A stretch of 64,000 nucleotides of DNA from Blastobasis lacticolella (GCA_905147135.1 LR990055.1:4031001-4095000), one strand, 5' to 3'; positions 11,039 to 22,104 are shown, numbered from the stretch's first letter. Translations and numbers: made by a program. The notes: generated from the sequence alone by a model not told the origin.

Positions 11039-11377
11039 GCCGCCGGTGGCCGAGTTTCATCACTATGTTTACTCTCCCCGTAAGAGCATCGGTTAGCATT
11101 CAACGAATGTACATAACTCAGAAAAGAGTCATTGCTACATGGCCGCAATGGGATCCGAACCCGATAACTCTCGCTTTCGAGTTGGATACCTTAACCACTA
11201 GGCCACCGACGCTTGATGCTACGGACACCAAACCTTCTTCAAAGTTGTGTCGTGATGTGTCCAGAAATAAAATAAATACGATCCGCAATTCTACGCAATT
11301 CTGTATAATGGTCAAGGCGGACCCCGGACCCTGGACATACACGAGAGCACAACCGGGACATTAACGCCAAGATGATT
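11039..11377. repeat. SINE-A copy with internal rearrangement
   Basis: Three pieces in order. 11039-11052 reads as the plus-strand SINE head (CCGGTGGCCGAG). 11053-11215 is minus-strand body and head (TTTCATCACTATG to GGCCACCGACGC). 11306-11377 is the plus-strand tail (AATGGTCAAGGCGGACCCCGG to CATTAACGCCAAG). About 90 bp of unrelated sequence separates the last two. An internal inversion, or a second insertion inside the first copy, explains this. Confidence 0.7.
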
Positions 11378-11794
11378 TTACTACATTACAATTATCAAAC
11401 CTACACAAATGAGAGTACCCTTATCCAATCTTAACAAAATCCAAATCCAAATTTAACAATCACACGTTATCGGTAGCATAAATAATTCCACCAGACTTAC
11501 ATTTTTGTATTTCATTGTACACTTTTGTTTTGCATTCCTTTGTATTGACCGCTATTTTGGCTGCATGTTGTCGAGCAATCGGGAATAAAATGGACTACAA
11601 AGAGAAAGCACGTTTACTATTACTGCAATGCAATTGCAATTTTGCATTGTGCATTATTAAATCCGTTTTGGCATTTGGCCGTGTGATGTCCGACAGAATA
11701 AAAAAAACAAAATAGATACGTTTATTCCAATAAAATAACGAAGTCACAACAACAAATACATGAGAGCTAGCCACAACTAACAAGAGTTTTACAA

Positions 11795-11870
11795 ATCTAG
11801 ATATAGGTCGCCCTGATCCCTAAACTAAGAAAACTTGTATCGTAGGGATCAGTGATCCACCGAGCGGAGA
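11795..11870 (-). repeat. fragment related to the SINE-G 3' body
   Basis: CCCTAAACTAAGAAAACTTG and TAGGGATCAGTGATCC parallel the CCCCAAACTAAGCAAAGCTTG...GGGTGCTAG of the 58.8-kb copy, but are strongly diverged. Confidence 0.35.
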
Positions 11871-11920
11871 ATAGGATCTCTACACTTAGGCAATAATTAT
11901 AATATTGGTACAGTTCAGCA

Positions 11921-11960
11921 GTGTGTGTGTGTGCGTGTGCGTGTGCGTGTGTGTGTGTGT
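11921..11960. repeat. (GT)n microsatellite
   Basis: Forty bases of GT with three GC interruptions (GTGCGTGTGC). The overlapping open frames on both strands are artefacts of the repeat. Confidence 0.95.
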
Positions 11961-12441
11961 AATAGAATAGAACCAACCCCCTATACTACGCTGGTTAACC
12001 CTAATAATATAATTATAGTACGTCTGCCACGAAATACTTCCCATATTACCAAAATAGTATGGAATTGTATGGACAGACATGTTTTTTTTAATATTCAAAA
12101 AAAAAAAATAGTAATGGTCGCCGGCTATTTTTGACCACGGAGTTTGTAATAAAATTTGCCTTTAAACGCACAGACATACCAGACTAAACACAAATCACAA
12201 ATATTCCCTGTTCGCTCACTCTACAATGATTATGAATCTTGCTATCCCGTTTTTTCGTCTGTTCATATAAGCTCAAAGAAAATGACGCGCGCAATGTTTT
12301 GAACGTTTGACATGCTGCTCAAGCTACCAACGTCCTGACGTTTTTATTGAAACATCGGTGTAAATTTTAAAATCTCTTAATAAAATTTAATTCAAACCAT
12401 TTAAAAGACGGTGTAATATAGTGCACAGTTAAACGCAAAGT

Positions 12442-12973
12442 ATGGAAATACACCTGGATTATCCTTTCAATGGTAAGTAAACAATCGTGGTCGTGGCTAT
12501 CGGGAATCAATTTTAGAAATTGTGACAAAAATATGCATAGTAATAGTGTAACTTAAAACAACATGCCATTAAAGAAAAATCTAAAATTATTAGCAAATTG
12601 AGCAATATTTCGGTGATCGAAAATATTTTGATGCTACCAGGGTCGGATTTAGTATTAAAAATATAAAATTTTAATACTCAAAACTTGTAAATAGCGGTCC
12701 TCAATTTATATGTATAAATTAGGGTTTCATACCAAAAATGTACCTAAATGACATTTTTAATGCCCTGACATTTAAAAATTTTTATGAAACAACTTAACGG
12801 ATTAATCGCGTATTTAAGTTTATTTACATTTATTTGTTTTTCTAGGTTTCCTAAAGACCAGACATGGCTATGTCTGGGTTGCAAATTGGAAGTGTTGCGT
12901 TGTAAACATTTTGAAGAACAAGATAATAAGTAGATGCAAGTCCCTTCAGTCCTGGTGTATCATCATTATATGA
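12442..12973 (+). CDS. candidate two-exon small gene (unconfirmed)
   Basis: I do not recognise this gene. ATG at 12442 opens a 31-nt exon (MEIHLDYPFN) ending at a consensus donor (AATG/GTAAGT, intron from 12473). A pyrimidine-rich acceptor (TTTGTTTTTCTAG) ends at 12845. Joined in phase, exon 2 reads GFLKTRHGYVWVANWK... to TGA at 12971, about 52 residues in all. AATAAA follows at 12986-12991. In another frame exon 2 reads WLCLGCKLEVLRCKHFEEQD, Cys/His-rich, but it has no upstream start. All signals are short and could be coincidental; no family match is claimed. Confidence 0.2.
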
Positions 12974-13084
12974 ATTTTTACAGAAAATAAAGAATGCTGC
13001 CTGTTTATTATATTAATGTACCTCCATTGTGTAAAATCCATTTCTTTTTTTTTATTACTGTGTCCTCTAGAGGGCATCATATTC

Positions 13085-13236
13085 AATTTATTGTGAAGTC
13101 ACATAGGCCAACCTGTGGATAATGCAGATACTTGATGTATATTTATTTTCTTTTGTTATTGTTCTTTATGTAGTTATTGTTCTTTATGTAGTTATACGCA
13201 ATAAAGAGTTTACATACATACATACATACTTCTAAC
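13085..13236 (+). repeat. possible CR1-like retroposon 3' end
   Basis: A direct duplication (TTATTGTTCTTTATGTAG twice, 13158-13193) leads into GCAATAAAGAG and a (CATA)n tail at about 13212-13228. An AATAAA word followed by a short tandem tail is the usual 3' structure of CR1/L2-group elements, as in the intact element at 55.3 kb. No coding part is attached. Confidence 0.35.
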
Positions 13237-13239
13237 GAT

Positions 13240-14350
13240 AAGTAAGTAGGTACCTACTTAGTTTAGAAGTTATAAGACAACAAATAAACATTTATACCGG
13301 CCAAAATCCTCAAAACCCTCCTTCATGCAAAAACAAGCACTGCCGATTCACGGTATGTAGGATCGGGAGATCAAAAAGACGGTGGTAGGTATCAGGGCGT
13401 GGGTTTGATTCACTAGACACCTTACCTTTTATTATAATGTCAATATAAAATTATAAGGACAAGTTTTTGTTTATATTCGTTACGAGTGGAAATTCGTAGC
13501 AGAATATAACATTGAAGATCTTGGCTGTCTTGTTCCGTCCCTGCATTTGCATTAGTGTGTGTGTTTTAGAGATGTGTGACATTTTGTCTCGAATTGAAAT
13601 TCGGTATGTTCTCTCTGCTTCTGTAGATACAATTTTTTCTCTATGTTTAAACGATACAAAAATTAAAACAATAGCATGTATAACCAGCCGTTGACTAAAA
13701 ACATTTGGACCAGCCAACGTATACTGTCGGTACCCACATAAATTTAAATTATTATTTGTCGGTGCCTACATATAGCTGTAAACAAAATATAAAATCATTG
13801 CCTGAAGATGAGTAATTCGAAACCGCTTGAAATTCAATAAAATTCGTATAGTAAATTGGAACTAGTGTACATAAGTGATTTAATTCATAAAAGTAGAGTT
13901 GCATAATGAAGTAACAACACAAAGTGTTAAATATACAAAATAATGTAGTTTCTACAACTAATTAAACTTTTTATGGAAATATGAAAGCTATCCGCATTTT
14001 ACAAAGGGCCTTTCCCTGCAAACCGTTCACTCGGCTACTCGGCACTCTAATTAAACTTTCGTTTCAGTAAATCAGATAATTAACTACTAACTTTTCTGTT
14101 TTCGTAACTAGAGCTAGCTTTTTCGCTCGCTTTCGACTGGACGTACTACCCGCTCGCCCATAGTTTGCCTTTGCTGCTGGAGCGTTAGAGAGAAATGTAA
14201 ATAAATAACAGAAACTTTATTCCGCAGTACCGTTGTACAATCCTAAGTGATTCCCGTTAAGTATTGCAATACTTGTGCTTGCAAAAATAAACAACTGAAC
14301 AACAAATTCTACTTTATTTTATCTCATCCCCTCCATAAAGCTTACGTACA
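13240..14350. other. non-coding stretch
   Basis: No gene recognised. Overlapping short frames lie on both strands at 13451-13717 without motifs. A GC-richer patch (CTTTCGACTGGACGTACTACCC) lies at about 14125, and the small palindrome AAGTATTGCAATACTT at about 14259. Confidence 0.4.
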
Positions 14351-14351
14351 G

Positions 14352-14548
14352 TTTTACATCGTATAAAACAAAGTCGCTTCCCGCCGTCTGTATGTTAGTA
14401 TGCTTAGATCTTTTAATGCGGTTATTAACAATAGATAGAGTGATCCAAGAGGAAGATGTATAGGTGAAATAAAAGGGTAAGTAGAGGAAAAGTAGGTGTA
14501 GGGTAGGGGTAGGACGCTGCGCGAACGAAGCTGCGCCGGGATGGCTAG
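14352..14548 (+). mobile_element. Helitron-like short element, copy 1 of a tandem pair
   Basis: Begins near CGTATAAAACAAAGTCGCTT, contains GCTTAGATCTTTTAA and AATAGATAGAGTG, then GTAGGTGTAGGGTAGGGGTAGG, and ends GCTGCGCCGGGATGGCTAG followed by T. Start and end words recur at 19553-19771. Non-coding, about 200 bp. Confidence 0.6.
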
Positions 14549-14550
14549 TG

Positions 14551-14837
14551 TATAGAATAAAGTCGTTTCCCGCCGTCTGTCACGATGTATCTATATACGC
14601 TTAGATCTTTTAAACTACGGGACGGATTTTATTGGGGCTTTCAATAATAGATAGAGTGTTCAAGGCGAATGTTCATAAGTAAGAAAAAAGAATGTATAGG
14701 TCACGGTAAAGTAGCTGTATTTAGCGGTAGGTGTGTATACTAGTTTGAAATAATGTTGAAATTGCGACACAGGGTAGCGGTAAGTAGTTGGCTGTATTTC
14801 ACAGACCGTAAAACTTAGCGGGAACGGTAGTAGCTAG
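14551..14837 (+). mobile_element. Helitron-like short element, copy 2 of a tandem pair
   Basis: Starts immediately after copy 1 (AGAATAAAGTCGTTTCCCGCC), with the same CTTAGATCTTTTAAACTACG and AATAGATAGAGTG words. It is more diverged and ends near GTAGTAGCTAG. Head-to-tail placement fits the tandem insertion known for Helitrons. Confidence 0.5.
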
Positions 14838-15005
14838 ATTCAAAGTTGAGTTATTTATTTGTATCATACCTGTGCATACCCAACCTTAGTTGTTATAAAG
14901 CTGTCTCTGTATGTTTAGCCCTATTTTCGCTTTAAATATTAACATAGTTTTTACATTTTGCATAATTAATAATTGATAATTAGTTGCACTTTAAGCAGTT
15001 TATTG

Positions 15006-15228
15006 TGTTTCTGCTGGTGAGTAAGGTTTCCAGTGATCCATAGGGTGGGGAACCGTGGCTTTGGCAGTGGAGGGACATTTGCCTTTTTGCTGCCAGATTA
15101 ACGTGTTATAGAGGTGTGCAACGCATTGGCGATACTCTTGGTGTTGCTAATGTCTATAGGCAGTGGTGACCACTTTCCATCAGTTGGCCCGCTTGCCTGT
15201 TTGGCTAACGTATGACATAAAAAAAAAG
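15006..15228 (+). repeat. family C retroposon 3' end, longest copy
   Basis: Runs from TTTCTGCTGGTGAGTAAGG through GCAACGCATTGGCGATACTC and GTGACCACTTTCCATCAG to GCCTGTTTGGCTAACGTATG, then ACATAAAAAAAAA. The poly(A) tail marks reverse-transcribed insertion. An inverted copy lies at 17367-17561. It is the 3' UTR of a Jockey-like element with no coding part left. Confidence 0.8.
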
Positions 15229-15699
15229 TTTCTTATACGAAGTATGATTAAACTGAACAATATCTATAAAACAAAAGAAAACTTTCGCCATTCGACTTAC
15301 TTTAAACTGCGTCTCTGCTAATATATTTTTTTCTCTTCTCTCCAAGGTTTCAGAGGACACCGTCGCCTGTCATTTATTTTTGAATGACGCGCCATGCCAG
15401 ATTCACGGTGTGATGCCATTAAGTCGAGTATCATATATGTACATGGAAAAGCGACTTTTGACGTATGCTAATGTGTAATTTATCTTTTACGGTGAATTAC
15501 AGGATATATTGAAAATCTTAACAATTAAGATAAAAATCCTTGAAATAAGTCGTACTTAAACTTCTGTATATTATTATTAATGGTATTTATTTGATTTACT
15601 TACAATAAGCGGTTAGGAGAAAAGCGTAGTAGGAGAAAAGTTTTTTATATATTTTTTTTTTATTTTTATTACACACATATTTATAATTAAAATTATTTT

Positions 15700-15970
15700 A
15701 GTATAAGTAGGTATATTATAGGTATATATTTTAGTTTGAGCTTAGGGCACAATGATCCGGACCTCACTCCGCGGGACTCGCGGAAGACCAGCGCCGCGGC
15801 TCAGGCCGTGGCATACGCTGAGCGAGGTCCTATTGTCGTCAGGGGTACCACTACAGCAGTTCCGATGCTATGTGTATTGTGTATTGTTTACTGTCTGTAA
15901 TTATATGTGTATTGTGAACTTGTGATGTGGTGTCCTGAGACAATGAATGTATTTCATTTCATTTCATTTT
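15700..15970 (+). repeat. CR1-type retroposon 3' end with ATTTC tail
   Basis: A GC-rich block (CCGGACCTCACTCCGCGGG, GACCAGCGCCGCGGCTCAGG) leads into TGTGTATTGTGTATTG words and ends in tandem ATTTC units at 15951-15968. A pentameric tail in place of poly(A) is typical of CR1/L2-group elements. Only the untranslated end is visible and the left limit is uncertain. Confidence 0.5.
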
Positions 15971-16874
15971 TAATTTCAAAAGTGTAATAATCTAGCAAAA
16001 AAAGTGTTTTTGGTTATACTAGATATGAGTTCCAAAACACACATAAATTTTTACTTATACACATCACATGGTACAGGTAGCTCAGAATCGGTATTAAAAA
16101 ATCTTCAAAAATTAAGTAGACGTCGTGCTATCAATAGATTTTACCATTACATTTTTAGATACTTCAAATTATTTTTCTGTAAATGTACGGAATAGGTGGT
16201 GGTAACCACCTAATCCTTGTTTGGGGCAAGGGTTTTTGTAAAGGATTATATTTGGATATGTGAATTTATGGATTCCTGTTCCTGTGACATATAGGTTACG
16301 CTGGGGTTGTGGAAGCATTATGCTTTTGCTTGAAAAATTTAAAATAATTGCCTGTTTTAAAATTCACTTAAAATACAATTCGGACCGTGAACAACATTAG
16401 CTCAATAAGAAACATTTTCGCAGATTAAAAATACTTGATTAAAAATCTCTATCAAATATCACATTCTCCGCGAAATAATAAAATAATAGACCTATGTTGC
16501 ACTAGTAAAAAATTACAACACAATAACACTTTATGGACAACCAAAATACATTTACATAAAAAATACAAGAAGACACAGTTCAATGAGTTATTACTAACGT
16601 TATTCTTCTAGACAACCTTGCCAAATCACCAAGAAAATATTTTTACAACTCAGCTCACTAATAAGTAACACAAACAAAAATAATGAACGTTTATTTTTCT
16701 TAAATTACCCGTAAATTCAACTTAATTGGATTTGCCTTTTTACGGAAGACTAGTCTCCTCAAATGAATAAAGAATTGTTTCCCATTTTCCTTTTATGGTG
16801 TCTGGCTCACTTTTCTGGGACGAAATTGGACTATGTTTAAATACCATTTATTCGCAGTAGATAAATAATTAGTC
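15971..16874. other. non-coding AT-rich stretch
   Basis: Nothing gene-like recognised. It includes the short palindrome TAGGTGGT-GGTA-ACCACCTA at 16193-16212. Confidence 0.4.
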
Positions 16875-17121
16875 CATCCACCATCCATACAGCCCATAAC
16901 AGTCCACTGCAGGACTTCGGGCCCCTTCCACAAAAGGCGAGGTTATTGCCATAATCTCCACGCTCGCAGTGTTGTAAAATATATGAATGGAAAACACTGC
17001 TGCCCATTTTCCAGCCTACGGAGACCTAAGATATTTTGCCTCGAAAACATTAGTTGCCTTATACGACACATATGAGTGTAAGGGGTTGGTGCTATTCTAC
17101 TATGCCGGACACCACTTGGCC
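16875..17121 (-). repeat. family B repeat
   Basis: CATAACAGTCCACTGCAGG, GGTTATTGCCATAATCTCC, CCCATTTTCCAGCCTACGG and GGGGTTGGTGCTATTCTAC appear in the same order as in the copy at 5955. About 30 bp in the middle is missing (GGCAGGCGGGTTGGAGATC). Confidence 0.8.
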
Positions 17122-17210
17122 TATATATTTAGTCACTTACATGAAAGTACAATACAGGTAAGTAGGTAGCAATTTAATCATTCACACCCCACACAACATA
17201 AGTCAACATC

Positions 17211-17273
17211 ATCGTCTTGGCGTTATGTCTCGGTTGCGCCCTCGCGCGGCACACGAGAGCCCAGGGTCCGCCT
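17211..17273 (-). repeat. SINE-A tail fragment
   Basis: Only the 3' end of the SINE remains: TCTTGGCGTTATGTCTCGG to CAGGGTCCGCC. Confidence 0.7.
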
Positions 17274-17366
17274 AACATAAGTAAGGTGTCCCACAGAATA
17301 TAAATACGACACTTAAAATGTACCTATGGAATCATGCGATAGGTACTTGATTGTCACTTCACATTT

Positions 17367-17561
17367 CTTTTTTATGTCATACTATAGGCAAACAGGCAAG
17401 CGGGCCACCTGATGGAAAGTAGTCACCACTGCCTATATCCTGCTCTATAGCACGTTGCTCTGGCAGCAAAAAGGCAAATGCCACTCCACTGCCAAAGCCA
17501 CGGTTCCCCAAATCCCCACCCCATGGAGCACTGGAAACCTTACTCACCGGCAGAAACATAA
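17367..17561 (-). repeat. family C retroposon 3' end
   Basis: Complement of the 15006-15228 copy: TTTTTTATGTCATACTATAG to CTTACTCACCGGCAGAAAC. An internal stretch after the CCTATA word is deleted. Confidence 0.8.
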
Positions 17562-17678
17562 TACTATTTAAAAGAGTATTATTTAGCTGCGATATTCTGT
17601 AAGGTGGAGGTACTTCCCCAGTCGGGCGGCTCCAATTCGAACGAGATACCCCGCTATGCCCTACCTCTCTTATAGATA

Positions 17679-18069
17679 TGTCGCAGCCAAATGGTTAAAT
17701 TAGCCGGTTAATTAAACGGCTAGCTATTTAAGCAGTTATTTAATTGAAAATTGGCCAAATTCATGAACTTTGAAAGTAAAGTCAAATGAACGATATTGCC
17801 TCGAGTTTACGGAGCTCTTCCATTCATTGTCATAAAGCTAACCTAAACTAACCGAATAGAAACCTAATGCAAACTATTATTATACTTTGAAGTTATTGTG
17901 GGTAGGTTAGCATTAGAATAATGTGTGAAAGAGCTGCGTAAACTCGAGGCAATATCGTTCTTTCAACATCACTTTAAAATCTTATGAAACTGGCAAATTT
18001 TCAACTAAATAATTGCTCAAGAAGCTAGCCGTTTAGTTAACCGGCTAATTTAACCATCCGGCTGCGACA
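17679..18069. mobile_element. 391-bp inverted-repeat MITE with GATA duplication
   Basis: Ends TGTCGCAGCC...GGCTGCGACA. Inverted similarity extends about 150 bp inward on each side, including GGTTAAATTAGCCGGTTAA, AACGATATTGCCTCGAGTTT and GAGCTC/GAGCTG words. The direct repeat GATA flanks it (17675-17678 and 18070-18073). There is no coding capacity. The superfamily is not assigned because a 4-bp duplication is not diagnostic by itself. Confidence 0.75.
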
Positions 18070-18290
18070 GATACATTATCAAGAGTCACTATGAACCACC
18101 GTTCACAATTTCCAATATTAACGAATGCTACGAGTTAAGTGCTTAAATTCAATTAGATAGGATGTACTAAGCCAATATATGTTTAAAATTATGCAAAGAC
18201 TCAATATTTTTAAGATTTTGGATTATCTACATAAATAGCTCCAATTAAAACGACAGACGATTTGCTCATGTTTTAACCCATGCTAATGGT

Positions 18291-18631
18291 CATCTTGTCG
18301 TTGATGTCCCGGTTGTGCTCCCGCGCGCGAGGACCCGGTGTCCGCCTGGACCCTGTGATGTGATAAATCAAGTAATTGCTGTGGAGCGACTGCCATCTGA
18401 CCTGATCAAGTTAAAAGGGGAACCTGACCAGATTGGATCATGGTTACACGTTCAGTCGCCTGAATGTGCTGATTTCATCACGATGTTTTCCCTCGCCGTA
18501 AGAGCATCGGTTAGTGTTGAACTAAGATACATAACTTAGAGAAGAGTCATTGGTACATGGCCGCTACGGGATTTGAGCCCGGTACCTTTCGCTTACGAGT
18601 CAGATTCCCCAACCGCTCAGACATCGACACG
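18291..18631 (-). repeat. SINE-A copy, nearly full length
   Basis: Tail CATCTTGTCGTTGATGTCCCGG on the left, body complement with ATTGGATCATGGTTACACG, and tRNA-like head complement at 18560-18631 (GAGCCCGGTACC, AACCGCTCAGACATCGAC). Confidence 0.85.
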
Positions 18632-18889
18632 CCTCTACCTGTAAATTCAATTTAATTGGATTTGTCTTTTTACGAATTTGTCTTCAAATGAAAAAACAAT
18701 TTTGTCCAATTTCCTTTTTGCGGTGGCTGGCTGTAATCTATTGCGAAATTGAATTAGCTACATAAATAGCTCCATTTAAACCACAGACGATTTACTCATG
18801 TAGATCCTTACTACAAACCTCGAGCAAAAGTAAGCATTTTATAATGTAACATAATGCTGTTTTTTACAAACTTTATTTGTATTTTTAAG

Positions 18890-18968
18890 TTTTTAATATT
18901 GTAGTGCCCGTCAGGGTCATAATTGTAAATTACTTTTATGAAGCAATAAACATTTGAGTATTGAGTAT
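18890..18968 (+). repeat. possible CR1-like 3' terminus
   Basis: GCCCGTCAGGGTCATAATTG, then GCAATAAACA and a short TTGAGTA/TTGAGTA tail. The layout parallels other CR1-group ends here but only the terminus is present. Confidence 0.3.
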
Positions 18969-18984
18969 GTAACTATGTATTTTC

Positions 18985-19255
18985 GGGAAAAAACTTGCAA
19001 GCCTAATTTGACTTACTTCCCGGCGTTCAATTGAGCTGAAATTTGGTATGGCTATGTAACTTGGTTTAGAATGCGTTTATGTTTTTTTTTTTTTTTTTTT
19101 TAATTATAGGCTTGCATTTGACCTCAACTCACCTATGTGGTACATGTAGCCGGTCTGATGATGGAGTCAAAAGTAGAACATAACTAGATGACATTCAAGG
19201 TCTGATGATGACGGATGGTGGCCAAAAGAACTACTGAACGTAACAAGATAAAGCC
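18985..19255 (+). repeat. family E repeat
   Basis: Contains AACTTGCAAGCC, TTGAGCTGAAATTTGGTATG, GGTCTGATGATGGAGTC and GGATGGTGGCCAAAAGAAC, matching 30775-30900 on this strand and, inverted, 29720-29927 and 33005-33217. A poly(T) run at 19085-19101 interrupts it. Confidence 0.6.
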
Positions 19256-19552
19256 ATCGTGGTATGGCAATGATGTGTACTTATGCAAAATATTTTTCAT
19301 TTGAGAAATTTCTGTATGCAATTTAAGTTACCCTTAAACCCATGTGAAGGTTATATCTAAAATATAGAATTGATGCAAAAAATGGGGCTCGGTCTCGAGC
19401 CTTGAGGGAGGCGAGTGGTGTTTGGGTATTACCATCGCCTTGTTTCTGCCCCTAAGCAATGAAATCTGCATTGGTGTTTTCAATGTAAGCAGGTGAGACA
19501 TACTCGTAGTTCTGATTTAAGAACTTTATTCTCATAGAATAATTATAAAATC

Positions 19553-19771
19553 TTTACATCGTATAAAACAAAGTCGCTTCCCGCCGTATGTATCTATGTA
19601 CGCTTAGATCTTTTAAACTACGCAACTGATTATGCGGTTAATGCGGGTTTAAACAATAGATAGAGTGATTTAAGAGGAAGGTTTGTAAGCAAGAAAAAGT
19701 AGGTTAGTAGGGGTGAAGTAGGTGTCGAAACGGTAGGGGTAGGAACGAAGTCGCGCCTGGTGCGGACCTAG
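19553..19771 (+). mobile_element. Helitron-like short element
   Basis: CGTATAAAACAAAGTCGCTT start, TACGCTTAGATCTTTTAAAC, AATAGATAGAGTG, GTAGGGGTAGG, and GGTGCGGACCTAG end followed by T. Same family as the tandem pair at 14.4-14.8 kb. Confidence 0.6.
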
Positions 19772-20043
19772 TGGTAGTTCACTTATAAATATGAGAATAT
19801 AAACTAAACTAAACATTAATTTTCAAACATTGTAACACTGCATGAGAAGGTAGGCAGGTGGTTTACAAATTGCATTGCATTGACAAATTACTCAAAAGCA
19901 AAAACATCGCATGACACCAACAACAAGCTAATGCTACCAACTACTACTACCAACAAGTCCTTAGTCCTCATAGGCAGTGATTCTTCTTATCGTGTCAATG
20001 ATAAATAGGTAAAGTATATAAATTTTTATATTATTATTACTAC

Positions 20044-20265
20044 TTATATTTTTCCAGTCCAAAAACGAGCGACGCGGATGGCACTGTCCGAGGCCTTAAA
20101 TAAGTCTTCGAGTGAGCATGAGTCGGGGAAGGCCGGGCAGACGCGCCAAAGCAAATGCGCCATGGTCTGCGGCGAGGCTCCACACTCACAGGCGCTTTCT
20201 GTGGAGGCGATGTACCCCCATCTTCTCAAGTTATACAGTGATAATACACCTAGAGGCTTTTAAGT
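20044..20265 (-). pseudogene. non-LTR reverse transcriptase C-terminal fragment
   Basis: The minus-strand frame reads NLRRWGYIAS...CECGASPQTMAHLL...CPAF...DLF. The CxCG-x3-QTxxH-x(n)-CP spacing is the Cys/His motif found at the C-terminus of many Jockey- and R1-type ORF2 proteins. Only about 70 residues remain, without RT or endonuclease domains, so it is a 5'-truncated dead copy. Confidence 0.6.
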
Positions 20266-20269
20266 GGTT

Positions 20270-21354
20270 TTTCGAGTAGTATAAAAAGTTTGAACGCCTT
20301 TGAGATTTTAATAAATTTGTGCTGAAATTTGATATCTTAAATAAATTAATTTAACATAAAAACCTCGCTAAAATTCTTGCAAATCAAATTGAATGTTTGC
20401 ATTGCTCGTGGCTCTTTCCTTTGCTAAAGTAATTTTACTTAATAAGAAAGATAAAATCGAGCATGCTTCAAGGATTCAATTATTTTGAGCGAGAATACAT
20501 TTCAAATTAACGTGCTATTCAGATGTCACTTTTCATAATGTTATTTAAATTAAAACAATAAATACCTAGATTTTGTGGAGTCCACAACTTATTTTCTTTG
20601 GGTATTTTTGTTCATCAGATTCAAAATCAGTGTTATTAGAATTTGTATCTCGTGAAGATAGAGATCATTTATTTTACTAAAACTCTCACGTTTATAAATA
20701 TCGTTACTGGACAAAGTCATAAGTACATTTTCACATTATAGAGGGACTATTTTTTTTACAGATTATAAAATGATCGGCGAAAATTATCTTTGATAGCAAA
20801 TTTGGCGTAAATCACAATAGTAATGTTACTGTAGTTTTATTTTACTGTGCGTTTCGATAAACTAGAATTCCATTAACGAGCGAAATTCTCTTATTTGTTC
20901 ACGTTCAAAAATGAAAGAATCAAATGTTTAAGAGATCCATGAAACTCGGGAATGTTCTTTGTGAAATATTTTTGTGAATAGATTCCGGGGGAAAAAAGCA
21001 GTTAGGTTTTATAATACGATACCTCTACAAACAGGGTAGAATTAACGAACGGTAAAGTACAGTACTCTCATCAATTATTATCGAAGATATCATTATTTTA
21101 TTCTTAGAACGACCTTAATTGGTTACGTATTCTTGTACAATCTCTGATTTTTAATCTAAGTGCCATGAACGGGTATAAAATTATCACAGTAAAAAATAAC
21201 AACACCCCTCAGTACCAGTTCACTGGTGGACTTGGGCCGCTAGTTTGGAAACCTAGTAATACATTTAAAAAATATATATATCTGCCTGATACGTGAATGA
21301 CACACGTCGTTATTGAAAACGATAATCTTTCTAATTAACATTGGCTCTGAAATT
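20270..21354. other. non-coding AT-rich stretch
   Basis: I see no gene, no paired repeat and no tail-like structure in this kilobase. Confidence 0.4.
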
Positions 21355-21475
21355 GTAAAAAGGTTACACGGGGTCGCCAACGTGTGGGTGATGCCTCTGG
21401 TATTGCAAACGTCAATAGGCTGCGGTGACTGATTACCATCAGGCAGGCGTGAGCTTGTTTGCCTCCTTAGTGGTG
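21355..21475 (+). repeat. family D retroposon 3' end
   Basis: GGGTGATGCCTCTGGTATTG, GGCTGCGGTGACTGATTACC and ATCAGGCAGGCGTGAGCTTG match the better-preserved copy at 45760-45875. The poly(A) is lost. Confidence 0.65.
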
Positions 21476-21566
21476 CCTAATTATCTGGTTTCTATAGCAA
21501 ATGTGCAGCATCCGTCTAGTATAGGTACATTATCGCGTTCGCGCCAAAACTGTATGCTGTGTATTT

Positions 21567-21720
21567 CCAGGGCCCGATTTTTGAACCGCTCGCCTGAATG
21601 CGAGCGCTACTTTCTATTACCTGCCTTTTCCATCTCTAGAAACTTAGCACCAATGTGAAAGAGATAGGCAGCGCACGCAAGATCGTGTGAATGTGTGCGA
21701 TTCAGAAATAGAGACCCTGG
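21567..21720. mobile_element. 154-bp MITE with CCAGGG ends
   Basis: Imperfect terminal inverted repeats: CCAGGGCCCGATTTTTGAAC on the left against CCAGGGTCTCTATTTCTGAA on the right (reverse complement). Interior GTGAAAGAGATAGGCAGCGC is shared with 28210-28366. No coding capacity and no clear target duplication. Confidence 0.6.
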
Positions 21721-21781
21721 GCCACGGCGCATTTGCGCTTTGTAAGCTAAGACGTAGGTATGAATGGGCACTTGCCGCTTT

Positions 21782-21810
21782 AGATAATATTAGATTCTCT
21801 AATATTATCT
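21782..21810. repeat. 13-bp perfect hairpin
   Basis: AGATAATATTAGA, loop TTC, TCTAATATTATCT. Confidence 0.8.
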
Positions 21811-22104
21811 GAATTCCAAAATTGATATTCCTATCCGTTGTCTAAAGAGACCATTCAACAGCTGAAATTACATAATTGCCGATAATAATTCACGCATATC
21901 TATTACATGGCAATTGAATAGGTGCGTTTCGGGTGAAATCTTTAATTAATTCTGGTTGTGGGCAACTCGAAGACGTATAGTAGCTTATGTGACCCATTTG
22001 GGGCCTGTCCCTTGTTGGTTTAGGGGACACGAGGCATTAGTGTCCTGTCAACATCTTTAAATAGAGCATTGGATAAGCACAATACAGTTGTAGGTAAAGC
22101 TGAG

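Noticed and set aside
11886..12134. Opposed 69-70-residue frames
   Set aside because: They are produced by the GT microsatellite and flanks, without motifs.
15006..17561. Large transposon bounded by inverted family C copies
   Set aside because: Each copy ends in its own poly(A) and family C occurs singly all over the window, so the inverted pair is coincidental.
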